From Sweltsa coloradensis (lineage: Eukaryota; Arthropoda; Insecta; Plecoptera; Chloroperlidae): a stretch of 64,000 nt of DNA. Both the position numbers and the translations under genes were made by a program. The notes below the pieces were generated by a model. It saw nothing but the letters and a program-made list of their open reading frames with translations, ran no database searches and had not been told where the DNA came from. Within the stretch, counting starts at the first letter, position 1. Each line of letters starts with the position of its first letter. Where the stretch lies: positions 186,001-250,000 of the forward strand of contig JAMZAV010000308.1 in assembly GCA_024449915.1 (NCBI GenBank), given 5' to 3'. This document shows positions 39,901 through 53,975 of the stretch, piece after piece.

Positions 39901-42900
39901 ATCAAATAGTGTTGTTTTTGTCAAAAACGCATTCACAACTGTAAATATTGGTGCAAAATAGAATAATTATGAACGAGATAGCTACGTATATAGTCTTGTG
40001 ATAGTCACTCTATGTAGAAAGGGTACTCAAAAGGTTTTACTTTGTTACTAGCCTCACTATTCTTTATCAAGTTCGAAATGAAGAAACACCCGCAGCCCTA
40101 TCTCTCCATACACACGAAATTTACGAAATGAGCCTGCCCCACGCAGGAGTCCAATTGTCTACGTAGATTTGCTATCCAGGTATTGTAAATTATGAACGCT
40201 GGGTTGGTAAAGCACCACACTCTTGTAGCGCTCTCCGCTGTGAGTTGTAGTTCATTACCTGCAAAGAATACAATCATAACTGTGTGCGCTCTTCTGCATA
40301 TTATTTCTTTATTTGTGGTAAGAAATATGTTTGAGCAAAGAGGCTCGTTGCTATTGTGTAGTGTAGGCCTCCTCTCCTCGCAAGCGTTGTATCTCACAAT
40401 TTTAAATTACCAACCTGGGTAATTTTAGACATCGTGGTGGTGGGAAACGGGAGTCGTACGCCGGATATTCCACTTTGGTAGAAAAAATTTCAAGATATGA
40501 ATTATTTTGCTTTGGATTCGGACCTTGTCGAAAATTATATTGATGATATTATTGTTAAACGTGAGGTATTTTAGCCGAATAGATGCATCGAGAAATCATA
40601 GGCTTAGAAATGAAGGGTGAGCATAGCTCTCAGGATAACATTTATGTATTTTCTCTATTATAAATTACTGTACTTTACGAAGAGAAATTGTGAATGTTTT
40701 AAAATGAAATTGATTCCCGCTTGTTAGGGAAATTACATTAAATAGCGTTGATCATAAATACGTCCATTATGTAAATGGAATGTAAAGTACATAACATAAA
40801 TATATTAATGATAGATTATATTTATAGAGTTTAAGTTCAATGCTTAACTATTCGTTTTATTAAATTACATTTTTCCTTGATTTATAACGACGTGCTCAAT
40901 TTTATTATACAGTGATCAGTGAATAATAGAAAAGAGTTTGAATAGGAAAGCTTATTAAGCTTAGTCGTTTCACATGATTGCCAATTTCCAGGAGACTGAA
41001 TCTGTTTACGTTTTTCGTCGGTACTGCACACATGAAAACACAGTCAATGGAATATTCTTCCAGTTTTAAAATGCTTATTTCTGATTCGATTATAAACTCC
41101 AACTGCTGTAACTTATGCTTGCTTACATGAGACGTGCTTCATTTAAAAACCACGGTTGAGGTAATTTTACCCGCAACTCGGAAAAGGAAAATTCTAAAAG
41201 TTTTAAAATGTGGAGATTGTATGTGTTCTGGAAATTAGAATTATCATACTACTTATTCTGGTTGCATATGGAAGGTAGAAATTATGTTAAGGCACGGCAC
41301 AGAAGGAGAGGAATAAATATGTGAGGTTCAAATTTAAATTTAATTTTAGGGAAGGGGTAGGATCAACAAAAAGTGGTTGGGTGCCAAGATATTTCACCAA
41401 CCAAAATGGTTGTTTACGTCGTTTCTATTTAGTGGTTCTATGGTGATTGTTAAATCTATGTCTTGGTGCAAAAGTATTAATGGCTCACACTTGATTAATG
41501 TTGTATAAGTTAGTGATTCCATTCCTGCAACAGAAAGTTATACATGTTGTTTCCCCATTGATTCCTTCAGCAGTGCGGTAAGTTCTGGTTGAATTGTTGT
41601 TAAAAGACCTTTTGAACCTTTCTCTTAAACTATAACACATCTGGAAAACAGTGAGCATTTTACGCTTTAGTTTGCAACTTCAAAATTGAATTTCAATCAA
41701 GAATCTGGGATGTGTCTATTCGTGGCTAGAAAATTTTCAAAGTCTACCTACAATATTTAATAAAAGATGCAACTAACTCTATTCTTATTTTTCTTTCATG
41801 CCCCTTCAATGTGTCGAATGAATTATATTATCTAATTTAAACGCTTTTAAAAAAATCTGGTGTTTCACCATAAATACACTAATTATTGATAATTGTTTAA
41901 GAAATTTGCACTTTTAAGATACAACGAAACTCTTACCGTTCCACCTATTGTCTACTGATAGTGTTACTTATAATGTATGAAGCAAGGTATTGTAAATTAA
42001 AGTATAGTCAATCCAACATGGAAATTTCTTTATCATGTATAATATTATGATGATGAGTAACTGCTTCCCGTAGTAGTAACTGAACGAAGGCAAACTAGAC
42101 TACAAAGTGGAGACAGAGCACACACTGAATATATTTTCGTCTACCACAGCAGCTCGATATGATTAAAGCACACGAAACGAAACACACTGGTATGACGAGT
42201 TCAATAACAAGAATTGTTGATACAGAAGAAAACCGCCTTTTGAATTATTCAGACTGGTTCTAGATTTAAATTATCTTACACATCGTTGTTTCCAATGTGG
42301 ACCAAAAACATCAAAAGGTTTCTTTAGTACATCACAAATTGAGAAAACTCAATAAAAACTTTCTTTCCATATTCAGTTGGTGCGTATGAGGAAGCGTGCT
42401 CGCAGCACAAAAGGAACAATAAGTATGTGTTATTCATGCTAAGAAATTAGGGGGAAGCAAAGTTTGGTATTGAAATGGTCTCATTTAGTTTTTGCTCAAT
42501 TTTCTTTCCTGCAAATACAGTTGAAATTGAAAAGTAGCCACTCTACACGTCTCCAAGAATGTTTTAACTTGAAATTGTTTTTTTACTTGTGATATTTAAT
42601 TTTGTTTTGTAATTTTGACTGAAATTTTCCTTCATCTTTTGAGAGGCATAAAGCAGTAGCCTTAATGTCACGGGATTTACCAGTAAATGTTTACGAGTGC
42701 CTTGCGTGCTACACAATTTCAATTTTTAAACCAAAATAATATTTTTATAAAATAACATTATAAGAGAGAGGGTGTAAAAGAAGCATTTACAAACACACTT
42801 TTTATCACTTTTTATTCTCAAATTTAGCATTTGGGATCGTTTCGAAATCTCATAGTTACTGCATTATAGCAAATTGGTCAATTCTTGTTCCATTTTTCGA

Positions 42901-43108
42901 AAACTATTGATTTTCTTCCACTAATAAACAATTGAGATTAGCCGACAATCAGTGACAACATGGTTAAAGTAATTCACAATAGTAAGAGGTTAACCTCAGC
43001 TTTAGTAAAAAATCACATTTTTTCATTTTCAGAAATCGTGAACTTGCTGTTTGACAGCCATAAATCAAAACGCCAATTTCACTCACCTCTACTTATAACC
43101 AATATTAT
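36987..43108. other. Unassigned DNA, 6.1 kb
   Basis: The longest featureless stretch. There is a G-run at about 38672 and scattered short frames (for example 38579-38878 plus, 40098-40397 minus) without support. Some of it may be intron of a gene whose exons lie outside the window. Confidence 0.35.
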
Positions 43109-43628
43109 TGTAATATAAATCCAACAAATACAAAAATTTGTAAAAAAAAAAAAAACGGCAGCCAAGCTTTCCTTCAAAAGTCTTCGGCTGTGAATGCTGT
43201 GAGATATAGAAGTTGAGCCAAGCTTTTTATTCTTTCTCCCTAGTTTCGCTTTGTAAATAAGTAAGATCATTTCGCCTGTTGACGAGCGCCAAGCCAACGA
43301 TTTTTGTGGTAAAAAAGTAAAATTTTTAAACTCGAAATTATAAAAAAAAATTCTTGGCCATGAACCAAATTCAATGGCCAAGCCATTTTTTTAATGATTT
43401 CGAGTTTTAAAATTTTACTTTTTTACCACAAAAATCGTTGGCTTGGCGCTCGTCAACAGGCGAAATGATCTTACTTATTTTCAAAGCGAAACTAGGGATA
43501 AAGAATAAAAAGCTTGGCTCAACTTCTTTATCTCACAGCATTCACAGCCGAAGACTTTTAGAAGGAGGGCTTGGCTGCCGTTTTTTTTTTTTTTTTTTTA
43601 CAAATTTTTGTATTTGGTTGGATATTAC
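43109..43628. repeat. Near-perfect 520-bp palindrome
   Basis: Arms of about 250 bp (about 43109-43361 and 43372-43628) are reverse complements around a spacer of about 10 bp. Landmarks on both arms are ACAAATACAAAAATTTGT, GGCAGCCAAGC, TCGGCTGTGAATGCTGTGAG, GCCTGTTGACGAGCGCC and GCCAAGAA/TGGCCA at the centre. Long A runs on one arm answer T runs on the other. No target duplication is obvious. Open frames on the two strands (43079-43381 and 43438-43662) are mirror images of each other and reflect the palindrome. Confidence 0.92.
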
Positions 43629-43655
43629 ATCTTTTTGTTGTTCGTTTGCTATCAT

Positions 43656-44209
43656 GGTGTGAAGATGGACTTTGAATGATTGAATTTGTCAAGTTCAAAG
43701 TTGTTTTTTGACATTTTTGGGCCCACGGCCCCCCCAAAGATACCCCTTGCGTTTTAAGCACTAGATATTTATAATGGTTAAGAACATGTTTAATTTCAAG
43801 CTTGTACAAATTACTACGCCTGAGTAATTACGCGTTTTGATTTTGATTTTGATTTTCCCCGGTCCCAATTGCCCGGTTTTGGTTATATGAGGTTCATCTG
43901 AGTGTGGCCCAAGTTTCAAAGTTCTAAGATGAACCGTTTTCTCAGTATAGCGTATTATTCATAAGAGTACGGAATTACCTACTTTTGATAATTTTGATTT
44001 TCTCCGGTACCCGTTACCCAATTTTGCTTTCCATATTCAAAAGTGATAAAGAATGAGAGATATCAAAATGTATTCCACGTTTGAAACATCTCAGTTGTAG
44101 CGTTTTCTTTGAATGATTCATTTCTTAAAGTTCAGATATGTTTTTGTCATTTTTGGGCCCATGGTCATCCCCAAATTTAGCCCCTTGTGTTTTGGACGCA
44201 AGATATTTA
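43656..44209 (+). repeat. ~441-bp tandem repeat, unit 1 and start of unit 2
   Basis: TTTGAATGATT, GACATTTTTGGGCCCACGG and the CTAGATATTTATAATGGTTA block (43761-43780) recur about 441 bp later (TTTGAATGATT at 44109, TTTTTGGGCCCATGG, AGATATTTAT at 44201). The unit also contains ATGTTTAATTTCAAGC, TGTACAAATTACTACGCC and TCCGGTCCC-like blocks, some of them duplicated inside the unit. Confidence 0.75.
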
Positions 44210-44889
44210 TTAAGCGAGCGAAGCGAGCGTTTCCATTTGACTCTGCCGGAAAAATTAGTCACTGGTTTTGTTTTTTTTTTTTGTTTGTTTGTTTGTATGT
44301 CTCGCGATAACGTTCGAACGGAGGCTCGGATCGAGTTGAAATTTTGACCATCCGCAAGCTTTGTTCTCGATTGAATGCCATTAGTTTTGTGGCAAAATCG
44401 TTCAAAAAGTTAAAAAGTTACATTAAAGTTAATCGAAAGTTTTTTTTTCAAACTAACCGGCGAAAAAATCTGAGATAGCCAAATCATTTAGAATGTCCGT
44501 CCGGTCAAGAATATGTAAATTTTATTTTGATCCGATAAGTAGTGTAGATGGAAATTACATTATAACAAAAGTAACGTTGCCATGGCAACGAAAAGACGCG
44601 CGAAGTTTCTATCTAATACACTGCCACCTAGAAGTAATCAAAATACTTTCGAGAAAGCAGTCTATTATTTGTCACCAAAGAGTTTAAATAGTTTTCCCAA
44701 GGAGTCAAGGTCCTCTAGATGGCGGTGGATTTTATCCACAAAGTAAAGGTTTTTACACACGGGTTTACCCAAATACCTTGGCAATAATAAATAATATTGG
44801 AAACGCAAACGCCATAAATTTTATGTGCAATGTGGGTCTAGCTATAGCACGTGCTCGCTTATCAACGCGTCCAACTGAGCGTTTCCTAG
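44210..44889 (+). mobile_element. Helitron-like element inserted in the tandem repeat
   Basis: It begins TTAAGCGAGCGAAGCGAGCG (after A, allowing for one ambiguous base) and ends GAGCGTTTCCTAG before T. The AACGC/GCGTT hairpin precedes CTAG exactly as in copies 1 and 2, while the interior differs, so this is a separate subfamily. The uninterrupted repeat at 43761-43780 shows the empty site (AGATATTTATAATGG), which places the insertion at or next to an A/T dinucleotide without a long duplication. The GTTTGTTTGTTTGTATGTC and GATCGAGTTGAAATTTTG blocks parallel those of the other family. No protein is encoded. Confidence 0.65.
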
Positions 44890-45095
44890 TAATGGTTAAT
44901 AGCATGTTTAATTTCAAGTTTGTACAAATTACCACGCCTTGGAAATAATGCGTTTTGATTATCATCCAAATTTTGATTTTCTCCGGTCCCTGTTAACCGA
45001 TTTTGGTTTGGAAAGCAAACGTCACTGTGTCTAAAGTACATCTAAGTGCGGTCCAAGTTTCATAGTTCTAAGATTTACCGTTTTCTCTGTAGGCT
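44890..45095 (+). repeat. ~441-bp tandem repeat, rest of unit 2
   Basis: AATGGTTAATAGCATGTTTA, TACAAATTACCACGCC, GCGTTTTGATT and TCATAGTTCTAAG continue the unit that is interrupted at 44209, in the order seen in unit 1. Confidence 0.7.
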
Positions 45096-45118
45096 AAATT
45101 AATCTCTGCGGAGAACTC

Positions 45119-45210
45119 CTAGCCAGCCAGCCAGCCAGCCAGCCAGCCATCCACCAGCCAGCCACCAGCCAGCCACCCACCCAGACACCCACCAAGCCAC
45201 CAGCCAGCCG
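45119..45210 (+). repeat. (CCAG)n-type microsatellite
   Basis: Imperfect CCAG/CCAC tetranucleotide array. The minus strand gives a tryptophan/glycine-rich open frame that is not credible as a gene. Confidence 0.9.
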
Positions 45211-47325
45211 AAAGGAATTTGACGATGTTGAGAGCCTTTTTTAACACAGAACGAGTTGTCGGATCGGGTTGATTTTTTTTGGTATGTCATGGACCACATA
45301 CCAGGTCATATACCGAGTTTCAAGATTGTAACTCTTTCGGGGCGGCGTGTGCAGATAGCTGAAAACCCCCCAACTCTCGTAGCTGTATATAGGGCTGGAG
45401 TTCGTGTCGCCTAAGCAGTCGCATGCGCTTGTCTGCCGGGCGACGACCGTCGCCCTAGATATACCAACGCTTATTTACTGTTCTACGCAGGTAACCGCTC
45501 TTCAAAATTGAACGAATTAAAAGAAACCAATCATATGTATTTTAGTTCAACAACGTAACCAAATAAAAAGTGGGGATGTGTTCTTAACGACGCAATGCAA
45601 TTTTCAATTGACTGCAAATGAACTATGAGATCGATTGTAGATATTTTACTTCTAACGTAGACATAATTCATGTAATTTTTTGGAGTTGTTGTTGACGTTT
45701 TGTAAGGGAATAAACATATTTCATAATATTTGTTTTTCTAAAATTTCTTATTCGCTAAATGTTTAACATTCTGTATAGATCACGATGTACAGTACTTTTC
45801 AATAAATTAACTTTTGATTACAATACCTAACGTGTTTGACCAATTTTATCACCAATGACTTTTAAATTAAGTTCTAAATGAAGTTAAATAATAAATAATC
45901 CATTTAGACGTGTTTTCAATTACGAGATAGCACGTGCTTTCGGTCTCTCCCAAGTTCCCAACTACATTTAAATGTAAAACAGGAGAATAGCAGAGACAAG
46001 CGAGAATATCTTTGTGTGCGTATCTAGTAGAAAATCAAGACTGCTAAGAGAAAGGTGGTCTATTATTATGAAAGGAACCGCGGTTGGGTGGCAATCCGAT
46101 TCTAGCTCTAATCTCCATACAGCTTAATAGTCTAAATGATGTGAGATACGCGTATAACATTGTTCTGTCCAGACAATGGAATGGAGACGAAGGAGGATTC
46201 CTCTTGTCCTAATCACCCCTTTGCCTCCACGAACCAACCCCTTCAGTATTAGTGCGTTCAAATTCCTGTGTAAAATATATGGGGTCGTAAAATGACAACG
46301 ATCCAAGCAATAAATAATTTCACTCGTGATGAGTGAAATGGAATTCTGGGAGCGAGAGTGACAGAGGTGGGATGACGGGCGTAGAGCGAGGGGGGGGGGG
46401 GTACTGTGCGGGTCTGCCGGGAAAAAGAGAAAAATCTATTTTTAATAACGTTTTTGTACAACAAAAAAAGCATTATACAGATATGTTTTTTTAAATAATT
46501 CGATGAATGTTTTGCTACCTTTTCAACTTAAAATAATTTTTATTCAAAGCTTTACGTCAACAACTTTTTTCGTTAATTTTAACTTCTGATTGCGAATTGT
46601 ATTACACCAATAGTTGCACATGATCGCATAATGAAACATTACTTGTCGATATAAAACTGACATCTATTCAACATCTCACATGCTGCTATTCTCTGCTAAG
46701 TACGGGTACACGAATAGTCCTACCTATAATAGGTTGCATAAAGGGGGGGCTTTGGTTTTTACAATACTGAGATTTGATTGGTTACAATGTAGCAATGAAA
46801 TGAAACGAAAATCATACAGATCGTTTCTGCCAACGGGAACATTAAGAGAATGATTATTTTTACTAATTAACAGTCAGGTTATTATTACAAGGCAACTCTC
46901 GGTGGATTCAGCATTGACGTGGGTTTAGATTTAAGTAACGGGAGGTATTATTCTTGAATACCACCAGAATTAACTGACGTTTGAATGTGTGTGAGGGTTC
47001 TCAGAGTGCTGATTATAAAATAGTACGGGTTGAATGAATAACATGAGCTGAATAGTAGTGTGTTCTGCGATGGTTTTGTGATTCCAATGTAAAAACAAAA
47101 GACGAAAAACGGATTCGGTCTTTATATTGTATTCTCGTGAGTGCCGGGTGGGAGGGGGGGGGGAGGGGCACGGTGATTAATTTATCGCACAATTTGTTAT
47201 CGGAGAGTTATTAGCATACTTCTATCATAAATAGCAAACATTTAAAAAACAGTGCGTCCCCGCCCCTCTATACAATTCATCTATCTATGTGTCTTTGTTC
47301 TATATAATCGTTTTAAAAATAGGAA
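45211..47325. other. Unassigned DNA
   Basis: No gene recognised. Homopolymer G runs occur near 46390-46401 and 47152-47166. Confidence 0.4.
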
Positions 47326-47709
47326 TTGTACACATTATTGCAAGATTATTGTAAATAATAATTTAGTTTTACATAAAATTTGAATTTGCTTATGTCTGTT
47401 ATGTTTTTCTAGTTGTATGAATCTTTTGTTTTAGTATTATTGCTATTTGTTTGGAAGAAGTTTGTTAATTGACTCTGCTCTGTTGACGCTAAACCCAAAA
47501 TAAAGTTCTTACAACGTTATTATTAAGAACTTTATTTTGGGTTTAGCGTCAACAGAGCAGAGTCAATTAACAAACTACTTCAAAACAAATAGCAATAATA
47601 CTAAAACAAAAGATTCATACAACTAGAAAAACATAACAGACATAAGCAAATTAAAATTTTATGTAAAACTAAATTATTATTTACAATATTCTTGCATTAA
47701 TGTGTACAA
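47326..47709. repeat. Near-perfect 384-bp palindrome
   Basis: Arms 47326-47511 and 47524-47709 are reverse complements with only about six differences over 186 bp, around a 12-bp spacer. Both ends read TTGTACACATTA outward to inward. The low divergence means it is young or kept alike by gene conversion. No target duplication or coding frame is visible. Confidence 0.93.
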
Positions 47710-49439
47710 CTACATCGACCATCAATGTTATTTCTCCCCATCAATTGCGTTTTTAAAAGGGTGGTGTTATATGGCGTTTTTCCCAATCTTCCCAATTCCA
47801 GTCAGTGAAATAATGAAATAGTTGTCTTATTATGCATTGTTGTTGTTACATTATTATTTCAAACTTTGCCCAAATTACATTTTTTTTTTTTTGCAATTAT
47901 GTCCATATTTACATATTTACATAGCAATAGCATACAAGTGTACTCAGAGAATCCATTTATCTCATTTTGCATGATGCGAACAAAAATAAACCAAACCAAT
48001 CAAAACAACTATAAAACGTACCTTTAAAACCAATAGCAGTTTGTGACCAAGGGTCTTGCGCGGACCACGATAAATGGCTAACTAGTTACGGATTGGACAT
48101 TGGCTAATCCTGGCTGTATCTCGTATATTAGGTAATGCCTAAGGGTCCTGCGCAACACTTGAGCTACTAGAGTTTTGTTTTGAATGCCCCAGGTCCCGCT
48201 CTGATCCTCAGCGCAACACACTCGCTGACGATGACACCACCACACTACAACAGAATTAATTCCGCCGCCTGCGTCTTGGTTTTCCGCCGGTAAATTCTAT
48301 TACCTTATATTCTCCGCGAAGGCGTCCAATCGCATCGCATTAACTATCTCGCCTAAACCACACAACTCCCGCTGGTAAATAGTAATCACCTAGTGATTGG
48401 CTTTAGCGAAGCATATTGGCGCAGATGGGAGCTATGCTTACAGGTCCCGTATTCAGCAAAGCGGAAGCAAATAACGATAAAACTAACGCGGGCTAGTAAT
48501 TGATAACTCGAGCCTAGAATGTAGTAAGGTAATACCCCGGTAGAAGCGTCCTCTACCCCCCCCCCCCCTCATCGCGGATTCAGTCGAGATGATATTAAAC
48601 AAGTGAAATACGACGCATTAGGGGGTAATTCAGCCACATTATTTAGTTCGGATGCATGTTTAAGCATAAAGTCCAATATAACCAATGACGAGTGAACAAC
48701 GTACTTTTTTGCTGTGAATCAAGCAGGTCATAGCGGAAAGTAGAAAGCACTGTTGCCATGTCGCGTTTCCCTAGATGGCACGGGAAGTGGGGGGAGCTAA
48801 ATAACTAACGGTTGAGAATCCCTTACAAGTCATAAAGCGCATACAAGATGGTTTAAACTGGTAACACAGTTTTCAAAGACAAACGGCGGGGAAACGCCTC
48901 TATGGTGTAGTCATTAATGTTTGAATGATAAATTAGCAAACGGGAATGCAGATTCGGGCGACTTAGAAACGGGGAATAGGTCTAACCTGCAAAAGCCTTA
49001 CTCGTCGGTTAAAAAACGGTTGATTTCAATTAATATGTATAATTTTTTTCAATGACATGGGGAAATTTTATGCAATTGATTAGTGGCAATTAAAATACAT
49101 TTTTACGTATCGTGTTTGGTGAAAAAGTCTTTAAACAGAATCGCCAAAGAGAAATGCTCCAAAAATTTGCTTTTGTGGTAGCTTTTTTTAAAACTTGTTT
49201 ATTATTGTTTTATTTCAACTCTTAGCGAGCAATATTAATTTTCTCAAGATCATGTTTTTCTCATCGCGGGCAAGATGGGAGCCAGCTAGAAGCTTTTCAT
49301 TTAAAAAATAAATTGCTGCTGCTTAATAATCTTCTGCAAAGGATATCATGCGTGAAGAAGATTCTCAAAATAATTATAAATCACTATATTATGCTTGAAT
49401 AATCACAATATTTTTCCATTAGCGAAGGGAAAATTTCAT
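47710..49439. other. Unassigned DNA with a GC-richer patch
   Basis: About 48050-48560 is richer in G+C, with short words such as GATTGGCTTT and GCCTAG. A C-run lies at about 48556. No gene supported. Confidence 0.35.
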
Positions 49440-49640
49440 AAAAATTATTATTGGATGATTTATGCCTCGTGCTGTGTTAAACGATCTTGACGCCACGCCA
49501 TGTTGACAAATCTATCCAGTCACGTTGATTAATTATTTCCTCGACACGTCGGCGACGATTATATAGTTTTTACCACCGCCATTGATTACCTTTAATGCTG
49601 CGGCATAGTTAATTAGTGATTCAAACGCAGAGTGCTAATT
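49440..49640. promoter_or_regulatory. Candidate enhancer-like block (weak)
   Basis: A non-repetitive block holding several homeodomain-type cores (GATTAATTA, CATTGATTACC, GTTAATTAGTGATT) within 200 bp. Motif clustering only; no conservation data. Confidence 0.2.
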
Positions 49641-49770
49641 TGTTTTACACGTGAAGATTCAGTCTTTGTTGCCCACACAATACAAGTAACAACTGCCAGA
49701 ACATCAAACAAGGCATTATATCTAACTGAATGCATGCAAATGCAAGCAGCATAATATCATAATAACAACA

Positions 49771-52015
<2,245 letters not shown>

Positions 52016-52282
52016 CTAGGGAAACGCCAAAGTCGTTGTTAGACGAGTGAGTGAGCCATGTGTTGAGTATCCGGTAACATTCCTTTTCTTCCCCCTACCT
52101 TAGGCCTCCCTAGCCTATCATAGGCTACAGTGGAGCATTATGGCCTAAACTATGACCTTAACTTAAATACCCTATTATTTATACGAATATTATAATCAAA
52201 CTTAAATGCAAATGTTCCCGCGTACTCAACACATGACTCTCTGAGCTCTTACTCGTCTAACAACGACTTTGGCGTTTTCTAG
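52016..52282. repeat. Foldback with Helitron-type ends on both sides
   Basis: The left arm begins CTAGGGAAACGCCAAAGTCG and the right arm ends CGACTTTGGCGTTTTCTAG, complementary for about 57 bp with small differences (GTTAGACGAGT, CATGTGTTGAGTA). Each arm, read outward, gives a GCGTTT(T/C)C-CTAG terminus preceded by an AACG/CGTT pairing, as in the Helitron-like family. It could be the 3' end of two elements in opposite orientation or a palindromic 3' end. Confidence 0.7.
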
Positions 52283-52345
52283 TCGAGTTGGCTAAAGCGC
52301 TCTTATAGCCGAAATGTGGGAGACGTGGGTTCAATGGTCGGGAAA
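52283..52345 (+). mobile_element. tRNA-like fragment
   Basis: GAGTTGGCTAAAGCGCTCTT resembles an A-box/D-arm and GTGGGTTCAATGGTC a B box, at tRNA-like spacing, beginning just after the CTAG end. Too degenerate for a functional tRNA; probably a SINE head. Confidence 0.35.
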
Positions 52346-52888
52346 GATTTTGTAATTTCTGGATTGTATTTTTTAAATTATTTAACATGTTTTGAAATGC
52401 ATATAACGCAGTGTAGTCCATCATCTGGGACAATACTATGGAAAACATAGCCAGTACGAAATACGTGAAAATATTGCAAGGTTTACTCAATCTACGAGCG
52501 GAATTTGGGGGTACCTTGACGTCCAACATTCGATTAACCTTGGACACGGCATTTCACAGCCAGGTAAATAACAAACAAAAAATATTATTTCAAAATGAAA
52601 ACCATTGTCGTTAAAAAATAATTTCTATACATTTCAACGTATTTTTCAGTTTTTTATTTCTTGCAGATTTAAATCGCAACAGATTGTGCTCATTTTGTTA
52701 GCAGTTCTCAGTTACCTGGTCACAAATGTCCGTTTAAAATTTCAGCTCAGTCTATTTGGCCGTTCGGCCGTATGGGACCGGACAGACAGACATTTAACAT
52801 TTAACATTTAACATTTAATAGAATTAATCACGACAAAGGCCCGATCGAGTAGCGTTGTAGACTACGTTCGCTGCGCTCACTCCTCTAA

Positions 52889-53200
52889 TTATTGAACGAT
52901 TAAAAATTATTTTTAGTGCGGCGACAAATTAACTTTTTTGTGTCTCATTGTTATATAATATGTGCAAAAATGTCAATTTTGAAAATTCATGCCTAAAAAA
53001 TAAAAATTGGCGATTTTTCGTTATTTACCAAAAAACAATTTGTTAAAACAAAACGCAAAAATAGTCCAGTTTTAAATTATCAGTACCAGGTATCACAAAT
53101 TCCAGGACAATTAATGATTAATTCAAAAGAAAAACAAACACATGAGAGTAAGAATTAGTTTTAATTTTAAGATCAATTTCAGCCTACAGTTTTCAAAGTT
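52889..53200. other. Unassigned AT-rich DNA
   Basis: No feature recognised. Confidence 0.4.
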
Positions 53201-53500
53201 TCTGACAGATTTTACCAGGATTAATTTCGACTACCCGGCACCTCCACCAAAACTACGAAATTATGAATGTTTTGTGTAATGTCGATATTTTGATATGAAA
53301 ATTTTGAGCAAACTCGCGTACAAACGATTATTACGATCTCACAATCGCGTTTTATGACCCGGCACTTTCCACCAAAACTTAAAAATAACTTTGTTTGAAA
53401 TTTCTTGACCTAATTCGCGTTTAAAGACAACTGCTAATTTCGCCACAAGTTCGCGGTATCAACTAAAATATCGCGAAAATTCGCGAATTGGAAATTGGCA
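53201..53500 (+). repeat. Diverged repeat with two CCCGGCAC..CCACCAAAA blocks
   Basis: CCCGGCACCTCCACCAAAA at 53234 and CCCGGCACTTTCCACCAAAA at 53358 lie 124 bp apart, followed by CGCG-rich words (TTCGCGGTATC, TCGCGAAAATTCGCG). The block is shared with 23117, 23349 and the 36-bp minisatellite at 35980. Confidence 0.6.
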
Positions 53501-53857
53501 CCATTCAATCACAATTCAGGTGATTCATGTGCAAACAGAATTTGAAGGGATTATTGCAACTAAACAAAATCGCGAATTTCGTTCTCACCATTCTTGCACA
53601 TCACTACTCATTGTGCTACACAAGGGGATATACAAACAACAGTGTACACTTCCACTTGCAATAACATTATGCACTATAGCACACGAATGCAGCACGAGTT
53701 ATTAATTATTTGGTAAACAATAAAATAAAAGTTTTTATTTCGTAAGAATATAATTTGGAAGAATCTCTTTTGAAAATATACTTGTCGAATACATTTTTTG
53801 GCGTCATTTGTATTTTAGCAACCGCTTGTTAACAAATTAACATATTGCCTTCCCAGA

Positions 53858-53975
53858 CCGATAGTGTTGGCTCGAGCGTTAAGCGTGCGATTCAGATTCC
53901 GGATATCCCGTGTTCACATCCCGGAGAGACGGGCAATCCCGACTGAAGTTTTTTCCAGAGTTTTCTTCAATTATT
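53858..53975 (+). mobile_element. tRNA-SINE fragment
   Basis: CCGATAGTGTTGGCTCGAGC, then the anticodon-like GATTCAGATTCCGG, then CGGGCAATCCCGACTGAAG and TTTTTTCCAGAGTTTTC match the head and first body part of the SINE at 20892. The remaining body is missing. Confidence 0.65.

Larger units (their letters stand above)
52016..52888 (-). mobile_element. Possible Helitron-like element (minus strand)
   Basis: On the minus strand a family-like 5' end, TTAGAGGAGTGAGCGCAGCG, lies at 52888. A GTCTGTCTGTCCGG block and GACTGAGCTGAAATTTTAA follow at the same relative places as in the 44210 element, and the 3' CTAG end would be at 52016. A (TTAACATT)n-like run lies at 52794-52818. The interior is diverged and the pairing of the two ends is inferred. 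Confidence 0.4.

Noticed and set aside
43079..43662. Two similar open frames on opposite strands (about 100 and 74 codons)
   Set aside because: They are mirror images produced by the large palindrome; the shared peptide (LAWRSSTGEMILLI) is the same DNA read twice.
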